From an uncultured Clostridia bacterium (GTDB lineage: Bacteria; Bacillota; Clostridia; Oscillospirales; Oscillospiraceae): a DNA stretch of 12,401 nt. The translations under genes and the position numbers were made by a program. Positions 6,495 through 12,401 of the stretch are shown here, in pieces (the stretch's first letter is position 1; each line of letters opens with the position of its first letter). Below the pieces are notes generated by a model. The model saw nothing but the letters and a program-made list of their open reading frames with translations, was not told the origin of the DNA and ran no database searches. Where the stretch lies: positions 1 through 12,401 of the forward strand of contig CAMFZO010000022.1 in the NCBI GenBank assembly GCA_946006895.1, read 5' to 3'.

Positions 6495-7967
6495 TTAATC
6501 AATATCCCGGATGATTTCTTCCGGCGGGTTGTCAAGCACTTCGGGGTTGCGCAGGAGCTTGTGGAAGTATTTCAGCACCGTTGCATAGTAGAAGCCGTCG
6601 ACGGTGCGTTCATCGCAGTTCATTACGAAATCCACATAACGCCGCGTGACCGCGTTGCCCTCCGCGTCCAGCTCCTGTCTGCGGTACTTTCTGCCAAAGG
6701 CCACAAAGACCGGCAGGTTACCGAAATCGTAGAGATGGTGGACAATGGGCGGGATGCCCAGAGAGCCCATGGAGGTAAAGATCACAGAGGCGTGGAAGGG
6801 GCTGACCTCCAGCAGGAATTTAGGCAGCTTTCCGAAATAGTCCATGACCTTGAGAACCCAGACCACGAATTTCAGCAGCAGACCGGGAATGCTCGCCAGC
6901 GCTCCCGCCACGGCGTCGAAGCTGCTGTTCAGCGGCGTGGATTTGACCTCCTCATAGGCTTTATTGAATTTCTCATAGACTTCCCGGGAGGTATCCGTCT
7001 GGGTCAGATGGAGCTTGATCATGGTCTCCTCGCCGTCGGTGCGCATATCCTTTTTCATCGCCATGGTAAACTGGATATCTTCATCACGCTGGAATACCCG
7101 TTGGCCGGACAGGAAACGGTTGATGCCGGGATATTTGGCGACGCAGCGCACATAGGCAGCCAGGAACACATGGGTAATGCCGAAATTCTCCATGCCCTCT
7201 GCGCGCTTTTTGTGAATGTAACGTTCAATATTGGAGATCTCCAGCTTGTCATGGATGGAGTTGGAGGCGCCGTTGCGGTTGGGCATGATGTAGTTGGCGA
7301 CAAGGGACATACCGTCGATGGTGCGAAGCTGCCGTCCGTCGCTGCGGTCGCCCCAGGTGGGATGGTATTTTCCGTCAGTGAAAATGCGTAGGCCCAGGAC
7401 CGCCGCGAAAAGGGAGCCAACCAAAAGCACGTTGGCCAGCTTGTTCAGCAGCTCGCACAGCACCAGGCCGGGAACGCAATAGATAAAATCGTACAGGAGC
7501 ACCGCAAAGGGCAGCAGCCCCATGAAAAACAGGATCAGGTAATGCTTGAGCTTTCCCGTCATGAACATACGGTAAATGAAATAAAACGCCAGGTAGATGA
7601 TCCAGCAGACCGCGACATAGCGCTTATAGCCGAAGAGGGCATAGCCGCCGCCCAACTCCGCCGCAAGACCGGGTGCCTCCTGCAGCCGCAGGTTCCAGTC
7701 CAGGGCGATCTGGGCAAAATAGACGCAGGTCCAGAACACCGGCTTTGTGGAGCGGTAGAACTCCTTCGGTCCGCGCACCAGGACAATAAAGGCAAAGCCC
7801 AGGGCGATCCAGATGGGCAGGACCTTCTGGAACCAGAAGTTCGCGGTGGACAACTGCAGGCCGAAGCACAGGGCAAGAATCTGAAGCACGGCGGATGCCA
7901 CAGCCATCAGCGCAGCCAGCCAGGTCAGCGGGTTTTTTCTGCTGAGATAATAACGGATGTTCTTCAT
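6495..7967 (-). CDS. Membrane-anchored E2/CAT-fold acyltransferase-like protein, catalytic His replaced
   Basis: The 490-residue protein has a multi-helix N-terminal membrane part (hydrophobic stretches near 14-38, 50-64, 77-90, 118-133, 142-160 and 160-195). A soluble region from about 205 to 480 resembles the catalytic domain of 2-oxoacid dehydrogenase E2 and chloramphenicol acetyltransferase. Matching points are YPGINRFL (279-286), IFTSMGSLGIPP (396-407) and DERTVDGFYYATVLKYF (452-468), the last at the place of the E2 motif DHRxxDG. The catalytic His of that motif is Glu453 here, while Asp457-Gly458 are kept. There is no lipoyl domain or E3-binding domain, so it is not a pyruvate dehydrogenase component. 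It probably acts, or once acted, on acyl groups at the membrane, perhaps decorating the glycan made by the genes upstream. Start site: AGAGG about 6 bp before the ATG. Confidence in the fold is fair; function is open. Confidence 0.82.
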   Translation of the reverse strand: MKNIRYYLSRKNPLTWLAALMAVASAVLQILALCFGLQLSTANFWFQKVLPIWIALGFAFIVLVRGPKEFYRSTKPVFWTCVYFAQIALDWNLRLQEAPGLAAELGGGYALFGYKRYVAVCWIIYLAFYFIYRMFMTGKLKHYLILFFMGLLPFAVLLYDFIYCVPGLVLCELLNKLANVLLVGSLFAAVLGLRIFTDGKYHPTWGDRSDGRQLRTIDGMSLVANYIMPNRNGASNSIHDKLEISNIERYIHKKRAEGMENFGITHVFLAAYVRCVAKYPGINRFLSGQRVFQRDEDIQFTMAMKKDMRTDGEETMIKLHLTQTDTSREVYEKFNKAYEEVKSTPLNSSFDAVAGALASIPGLLLKFVVWVLKVMDYFGKLPKFLLEVSPFHASVIFTSMGSLGIPPIVHHLYDFGNLPVFVAFGRKYRRQELDAEGNAVTRRYVDFVMNCDERTVDGFYYATVLKYFHKLLRNPEVLDNPPEEIIRDID

Positions 7968-8019
7968 TTTTTCCTCTCTTTCTTATTGCAGGCTATCCCT
8001 GCTCTCCAAAACTGCTTCC

Positions 8020-9204
8020 CTACTGTTCATTTCCATCAAAACGCAAACCGACAAATGCCAGTTTCTTTTGATACGATTCAATTACCTGGGGTGTAACGGA
8101 TTTTGCTTCTTCATAGCGCTTTTTCACGGTTTTTCTCTTAAATAGCAGCGCATGGATCCAACGGTATACCCACATAACCGGAAGAAGGACAGGGACCTTT
8201 CTCAAAACCGGATAAAGGCTGCACATTGCGTCGAAACTTGGGAAAAACAAGTGCCTGATGCGTTTTCGACGGCCGCGCTTTGTGGAGCCGGAGGTATCGG
8301 CGCAACGTGCCGCAGAAGCAATATATTGCATTTTCTGGTCGCCGAAGGCACCGCTCGATAGGATCACATCCGTGATCGTTTCCGTGACCGGCGTATGCTC
8401 CGCTGTGCCAAACCAAACCTTTATCGTACCGCACAGGTTCTTAAAAAACACATCCAGGGAGATCTGCTTCAACTCGGATAAAACATAATTGAAGTTGAGC
8501 GTTGGATTGCTGCGCATGAACAAGTACAGATCGATCAAATGCTTTGGACCGATACCGCCGTCCCGATAATGCTTGGCAAAATGAACGATGTTAAAAATCA
8601 GCTCATCTTCCCTGGGCAAAACATATTGTGATTTTGCATCGGAAACACGAATTGCACGGCTCCAAACATTTTGAAAATACTTGCTGTAGAGTTTGTTGTT
8701 GGACGGGATCAAGCGCTTATGGAGCTCCAAGTGCAGCGTCGGCTTCTCCCAATGCAGCTCATGATTTGATTCAACACCTTTTTTGAACTCCAATTTGCAG
8801 AGTATGGGCTTGATTTTTTCATATTGTCCGATCCGTATCAGAATATCAGCATCGGCCATTTCCCGCATATGCGGCTCCGGGTACAGTTCTTTCAGGGTCA
8901 TACCCTTGAGCAGGATATAGTCCACCTGGTTCTCATCAAATTCAGCGCAAAGCGCCTTGATCTCAGCCATTTGGCGGGAGGAAAGCGAGTATAATGCGCA
9001 GGATTTCTCAACCAGTGCCTGCATTTCCGGCTTCTCCGGCGAAATACCGCACAGCAATGCGCCCTCCAAAGCGATCGAAGTGATTTGCTGTTTTTCAATC
9101 AAATGTACTGCTTTGGACAGTGAAAAGGCATCGGGCAAAGCTTCAGGTTGGTGCAGAATCGCACTTCGGATCAGTAAAAGAACGCCCTGTTGCTGAACAT
9201 TCAA
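8020..9204 (-). CDS. Nucleotidyltransferase family protein (NTP_transf_5-like)
   Basis: This 394-residue protein matches the uncharacterised nucleotidyltransferase family found in many capsule and exopolysaccharide loci. The signature is LLKGMTLKELYPEPHMREMADADILI (split here: LLKG at 98-101, Arg114, and the Asp118/Asp120 pair), the usual metal-binding layout of this fold. A His/Glu-rich stretch follows (HELHWEKPTLHLELHKR, 148-164). The C-terminal part is basic and helical, with no clear membrane domain. The start is TTG at 9202-9204, chosen because a strong AGGAGG (9213-9218) lies 8 bp upstream and the next in-frame ATG is 61 codons in. It lies 58 bp after the MurJ-type gene and 52 bp before the E2-like gene on the same strand. 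Substrate unknown; a role in glycan assembly is inferred from context only. Confidence 0.85.
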   Translation of the reverse strand: MNVQQQGVLLLIRSAILHQPEALPDAFSLSKAVHLIEKQQITSIALEGALLCGISPEKPEMQALVEKSCALYSLSSRQMAEIKALCAEFDENQVDYILLKGMTLKELYPEPHMREMADADILIRIGQYEKIKPILCKLEFKKGVESNHELHWEKPTLHLELHKRLIPSNNKLYSKYFQNVWSRAIRVSDAKSQYVLPREDELIFNIVHFAKHYRDGGIGPKHLIDLYLFMRSNPTLNFNYVLSELKQISLDVFFKNLCGTIKVWFGTAEHTPVTETITDVILSSGAFGDQKMQYIASAARCADTSGSTKRGRRKRIRHLFFPSFDAMCSLYPVLRKVPVLLPVMWVYRWIHALLFKRKTVKKRYEEAKSVTPQVIESYQKKLAFVGLRFDGNEQ

Positions 9205-9234
9205 AGTTTTTTCCTCCTCTCAGGGGGCAAGTAG

Positions 9235-9250
9235 TCAGGATATTTCCTGA
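9235..9250. other. Small intercistronic stem-loop
   Basis: TCAGGA (9235-9240) pairs with TCCTGA (9245-9250) around TATT, in the gap after the MurJ-type gene. There is no T run on the transcribed strand, so it is probably not a terminator, and the transcript likely continues into the nucleotidyltransferase gene. Confidence 0.35.
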
Positions 9251-9262
9251 AAGCAGTCAGTT

Positions 9263-10789
9263 TTACGTCCTGTGGCGGAGCCTTTGGAGCAGCTCCATCA
9301 GCGGACGGATGCGGAGCAGCAGTGCCGCAGCAAAATAACAGGCAGCACCGACCAGGATCAAAAGTAAGAAGGAGGCCATTGACGGCAGCGCGGAAAAAAT
9401 GTGCAAGCCCTTAACGAGCAACAGCAAGGTCGCCATCAGGCAAGTCGCCACTCCGCTTTTCAGCAGCACGATGACCGTATTCTTTGTCCCGTAATCGCCG
9501 ATTTTCTTCCGCAAAAGAAGATACAACGCAACGCACTGCGCCATTGCAGCAAACGATGTTGCAGCAGCCAGCCCGTTGATCCCGAACCAGTGGGACAACA
9601 GAAAATTCAGGCCGATGTTCAAGGCAATGGCAAGACACGAGGTAACGGTCGTCGTCCTCGTATCCTTATAGGCGTAAAACACCTTGACCAGCGTATCGCG
9701 GACAGCCAGGAAGACAAGACCGCAGGAGTAGCAGCGAAGTGCGCCGGCCGTCATTTGAACGGACGCAGCGGTAAAGCTCCCCCTGCATAAAACATTGGTT
9801 ACAAACTCCTCCGCAAGAATAATGAGGCCCACCGTTGCGGGGAGCAAAAGAAACGCCAGCATATTGATCGTTGCAGACAGCTTTTGCCTGACTCTCTGAT
9901 GCTGCCGCTGCGCGACCAGCTCCGCACAGCTTGCAAACAATATGGTGATTACCCCTGTAACGAGGACTTCCTGCACCGCTGTGTTCATCACGCTTGCATA
10001 GCTCAAAGCAGAAATGCCGCCGGTCACCATTGTGGAAGCTATGGAGCGATCGATCATTTTATTCAACTGGCTGACGCACATTCCGAGGAGAATCGGCAAA
10101 ACGAGGTAAAGCGTCTCCTTCACATTTTCTTCACGAAAACGGAGCAGGAGCCTCGGACGATATTTCGTATGCCAGGCAAAAGGAAGCAGCAGGAGGCATT
10201 CTGCAATATATGCCACAAGCAGACCGACGCCAAGATAGGCAATACCGAATCGGGCAGCGACAACGATCGAAGTGATGATCACCGCGTTGCGTGCAAGACT
10301 GACCGATCCCGGAATCATGAAATTCTGATTTGCCTGCAAATAACCGGTCCAGATGCTGACCAATGTCATAAAATACAGGCTGGCTGCACTGATCCTGACC
10401 ATTTTTACCGTCAGAGCCATGGTTTTCTCATCAAAACCGGGAGCAAACAGCTTCAGGATCGGCTCAGTAAATGCCACAAGCACCGCCACAAGCACCGTTA
10501 CGATCAGGAAAGAGATACAGGTCAGGTTATTGGTATAGTCCAGCGCTTTTTCCGCACCGCTTTTTTGCCGGATTTGATTGTACATTGGAAGATAGGCGGT
10601 GCTGAGGGAATGACCGATAAAGTAGAAAATCAGTGTGGGTACGGAAACCGCGATCAGGTAAGCATCGCTGACGGCTGTTGTTCCATAATATTTCGCCAGA
10701 ACAATATCCCGGAACATCCCGACAATCTTGGAGATCAGGATGACGGCCATCAGCGCGGCTGCACTCTTCTTCAGGGTTTGAAACTTCAT
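9263..10789 (-). CDS. MurJ-family lipid-linked glycan flippase
   Basis: MurJ/MviN proteins of the MOP superfamily flip lipid II, or in glycan loci other lipid-linked sugars, to the outer face of the membrane. This 508-residue protein has about 14 hydrophobic segments and MurJ-type motifs: SKIVGMFRDIVLAKYYG (20-36), SDAY (41-44), LFAPGF (114-119), RGSFT (336-340) and FYAYKDTRT (371-379). Aligned by eye to E. coli MurJ, essential Arg24 and Asp39 are kept as Arg27 and Asp42. Arg18 is Lys21, and the Arg52-Arg53 position near residue 55 reads Phe-Tyr. Those changes and its place between a glycosyltransferase and a nucleotidyltransferase suggest it may serve a surface polysaccharide rather than be the cell's only lipid II flippase. 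It starts 19 bp after the upstream gene with a modest GGAAAG site. Confidence 0.9.
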   Translation of the reverse strand: MKFQTLKKSAAALMAVILISKIVGMFRDIVLAKYYGTTAVSDAYLIAVSVPTLIFYFIGHSLSTAYLPMYNQIRQKSGAEKALDYTNNLTCISFLIVTVLVAVLVAFTEPILKLFAPGFDEKTMALTVKMVRISAASLYFMTLVSIWTGYLQANQNFMIPGSVSLARNAVIITSIVVAARFGIAYLGVGLLVAYIAECLLLLPFAWHTKYRPRLLLRFREENVKETLYLVLPILLGMCVSQLNKMIDRSIASTMVTGGISALSYASVMNTAVQEVLVTGVITILFASCAELVAQRQHQRVRQKLSATINMLAFLLLPATVGLIILAEEFVTNVLCRGSFTAASVQMTAGALRCYSCGLVFLAVRDTLVKVFYAYKDTRTTTVTSCLAIALNIGLNFLLSHWFGINGLAAATSFAAMAQCVALYLLLRKKIGDYGTKNTVIVLLKSGVATCLMATLLLLVKGLHIFSALPSMASFLLLILVGAACYFAAALLLRIRPLMELLQRLRHRT

Positions 10790-10808
10790 AGCTTAATTCT
10801 TTCCATTA

Positions 10809-12167
10809 TCAATGAATATCACATAATGCCCTGCGCATACCCTCCGAATTCTTCTGAGCATTGTGATTTTGCTCCGCAAGGCGTTTCGCGTTTTCAAGCG
10901 TACTGTCACAAAAACGGCGGTCCTTGCATTGCAGCAGCAGTTGATGAAGCTCCTGCGGGGTCGAAGCGATGTGTGCGCACCGGAACTGCTCCAAATACTG
11001 TACAAACGGGTATTCCCGGGAGGCATATACCAGGAAGGGGCGTCCGCATACGAGGCAGTCAGCGATCTTGGTTGAGAAGGCATACTTCAAATCCTCAACG
11101 CGCTTCGGATTTTCACAGTGCAGGACCAGCGCAGAGGACGCAAGGATGTCAGGAATTTGCGAATACGGCACAAGGCCGTGGCAAATGACGTTGGGCAGTT
11201 TCAAAAAGGCGGTCTGCTCACGCGTACTGTAAAATTTCCCGTAAATATGGAGCTTTGCTTCAGGGAGCGCTTCATGAAGGACGTTGGCAAGCTCATACAG
11301 GGGGGCAACTCTTCCAACGCCGAGGTTGCCGCAGTAAGTCACATCAAATTCATCTTCGTTCCGGGCGGCGTGTGCCGGGGTCAAATCAGTGGACACATAA
11401 AATGTCCGGCTTTTTCCCGGGTGGGGATAGGCTTTTTGATATGCCTCCTCCAGCCACTGCGTATTATAAATGCAGAAATCTGCCTGTTTCATAAATCTGC
11501 GGTATTGCACACGCAGACGATGGCGCAAAAGCCTGTGCCAGATATTTTTTTCATTTACGCCCGCATAGAGGACCTGTTTCAGAACATAGCTTTCCGTATT
11601 AAACATGACCAGATGTGCATGATATTTTCTTGCGATCTTTCGCGCAATCGCATACATAAACGGGCTGTCACCGGCCTGAAGCAGCACGACCTCCGGTGCA
11701 AATTCCTGAAGGAATTCCGAGAAGTCCCTTTTCCACCAGCGATAGCTGCACCACACCACATCGCGCAGCAAAATGTTTTTACAACTGCGACGTATCTTCT
11801 TCTCGGCAGGCACCTTCGCGCCGTGAGAAGCTGCCGGAGATTGTCTCTTTTCATCATTTCCTTGTTCCGCAGCCGTCTGCTTTGCCTCTGTTTTCGGAGC
11901 TGAAGCAAACTCCTCAGGAAATACGATTTTATGAACGATCGGTTTCTTTTGCTTTTTACAAAGGAATGCGGTCAGTGCATCCTGATCGGACACGGAATAG
12001 TATTGACTGCATACGGAAGGTTCCGGACTGCCGTGGATATAAAACTGAGCCAGCTCCTTTTTGCCGAACGACTTCAACAAATTTGCAAGCGTCCTTCCGT
12101 TTGACGAGGCAAATGAAAAGCACTCGTTTGAAACGACCAGTACCCGTTTTACCGAAACATCTGCCAT
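10809..12167 (-). CDS. GT4-like glycosyltransferase of a surface glycan locus
   Basis: This 452-residue protein looks like a GT-B fold, family 4-type glycosyltransferase. The N-terminal Rossmann half begins with VKRVLVVSNECFSF (6-19). The C-terminal half has the donor-domain pattern: FDVTYCGNLGVGR (274-286), LHIYGKF (306-312), and then VEDLKYAFSTKIADCLVCGRP (357-377), the usual region contacting the sugar nucleotide. A Lys/Glu/Ala-rich, probably disordered insert lies at about 88-128. There are no membrane segments, so it should act on the cytoplasmic face. The start has AAGGAG 8 bp upstream, overlapping the stop of the Stealth remnant. It heads the minus-strand cluster feeding the MurJ-type flippase. 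Donor and acceptor sugars cannot be told from sequence. Confidence 0.87.
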   Translation of the reverse strand: MADVSVKRVLVVSNECFSFASSNGRTLANLLKSFGKKELAQFYIHGSPEPSVCSQYYSVSDQDALTAFLCKKQKKPIVHKIVFPEEFASAPKTEAKQTAAEQGNDEKRQSPAASHGAKVPAEKKIRRSCKNILLRDVVWCSYRWWKRDFSEFLQEFAPEVVLLQAGDSPFMYAIARKIARKYHAHLVMFNTESYVLKQVLYAGVNEKNIWHRLLRHRLRVQYRRFMKQADFCIYNTQWLEEAYQKAYPHPGKSRTFYVSTDLTPAHAARNEDEFDVTYCGNLGVGRVAPLYELANVLHEALPEAKLHIYGKFYSTREQTAFLKLPNVICHGLVPYSQIPDILASSALVLHCENPKRVEDLKYAFSTKIADCLVCGRPFLVYASREYPFVQYLEQFRCAHIASTPQELHQLLLQCKDRRFCDSTLENAKRLAEQNHNAQKNSEGMRRALCDIH

Positions 12168-12179
12168 TGTGCCGTCTCC

Positions 12180-12362
12180 TTATCGTTCAAAGCTGCTTTT
12201 CTCCGGGTATTTCCTTTCAAAGGCTTTTTGAATGTGTTCTTTCGCATTCTCGAATCCGGATCCTTCCCAGTTATCGTTGATACAGATCTCCGGGCATTTT
12301 TCATGGTTAATACTGATTCTTGATGAAAAAGTTTCATCAAGAATCACGTGTGCTGCGCACAC
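12180..12362 (-). pseudogene. C-terminal remnant of a Stealth-family capsular phosphotransferase
   Basis: The frame ending at TAA (12180-12182) encodes CPEICINDNW, then a helix, then PEKSSFER at the C-terminus. Stealth (CR1-CR4) sugar-phosphate transferases end this way, with an IND motif and a final PxKSSFE, so this looks like their CR4 tail of about 45-50 residues. These enzymes transfer hexose-1-phosphates to build capsules. The catalytic CR1-CR2 part is absent. Going upstream the reading frame enters a run of tight hairpins and meets a TGA at 12363-12365. The 12-bp gap to the glycosyltransferase start shows the two were once one operon. An in-frame stretch reaches the window edge beyond the TGA, so a nonsense mutation in a longer gene is a less likely alternative. 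Confidence 0.5.
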
Positions 12363-12390
12363 TCACATCGTGCTTAAGGCACGCTGTGCC
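12315..12390. repeat. Second cluster of tight hairpins
   Basis: GATTCTTGATGAAA (12315-12328) is perfectly complementary to 12332-12345 with a three-base AAG loop. Next come GTGTGC/GCACAC (12348-12353/12357-12362, loop TGC) and CGTGC/GCACG (12369-12373/12379-12383). An alternative to the last is GGCAC/GTGCC (12378-12382/12386-12390, loop GCT), and these two exclude each other. Three-base loops and unrelated stem sequences match the style of the array at 399-623, but the ATTTCA linkers are missing. The cluster coincides with the point where the Stealth-like frame loses its resemblance to the family, and it runs to the window edge, so its full size is unknown. Confidence 0.65.
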
Positions 12391-12401
12391 GTCTCATGCA
12401 G

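Noticed and set aside
9884..11188. Plus-strand open frame (434 codons) across the flippase and glycosyltransferase genes
   Set aside because: It crosses the boundary of two well-supported minus-strand genes and is rich in Cys, His and Gln with no domain.
12149..12340. Minus-strand 63-codon frame overlapping the Stealth remnant
   Set aside because: It is in another frame from the IND and PEKSSFE signature, has no ribosome site, and overlaps the start of the glycosyltransferase.

Overview
The window looks like part of the chromosome of a low-GC-phylum (Firmicutes) gut Clostridium relative, most likely in the Oscillospiraceae/Ruminococcaceae. This is inferred from the gene families (FHA-tagged FtsW/RodA next to a PBP, an AI-2E family exporter-like protein, a Stealth-type remnant), strong AGGAGG-type ribosome sites, a GC content well above 50% in the housekeeping part, and an array of tiny hairpins joined by ATTTCA linkers of a kind I remember from such genomes. 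No taxonomic marker gene is present, so the placement is tentative.

Layout. Positions 1-31 may hold the 3' end of a plus-strand gene, followed by a strong hairpin (40-67). From 68 to about 398 lies an AT-rich stretch with no convincing gene. From 399 to 623 there is a run of at least eight short stem-loops, the last of which is the terminator of a minus-strand tRNA-Ser(GGA) gene (625-716) with its own near-consensus promoter (755-783). A minus-strand cell-wall operon follows: AI-2E family membrane protein (5303 to 3993), FHA-SEDS glycosyltransferase of the FtsW/RodA type (3907 to 2159) and a class B penicillin-binding protein (2166 to 832). The last two overlap by 8 bp and form a matched SEDS/transpeptidase pair. 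The operon is driven by a good promoter at 5334-5362, divergent from a plus-strand WYL-domain regulator (5461-6438). A long hairpin (6451-6485) separates the regulator from the convergent block to its right.

The right-hand block, all on the minus strand, runs from 12167 down to 6495: a GT4-like glycosyltransferase, a MurJ-family flippase, an NTP_transf_5-type nucleotidyltransferase, and a membrane-anchored protein with an E2/CAT acyltransferase fold whose usual catalytic His is replaced by Glu. Small gaps (19, 58 and 52 bp) suggest one transcript. The set suits synthesis and export of a surface glycan, with possible acyl decoration. Just upstream, 12180-12314 encodes what looks like the C-terminal tail of a Stealth-family capsular phosphotransferase, cut off by a second cluster of tight hairpins (12315-12390) that runs to the window edge.

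The most unusual items are the two hairpin clusters at the window's edges, one abutting a tRNA gene and the other truncating a capsule gene, and the acyltransferase-like membrane protein without its catalytic His. I found no CRISPR array, transposase, recombinase, toxin-antitoxin pair or obvious defence system.
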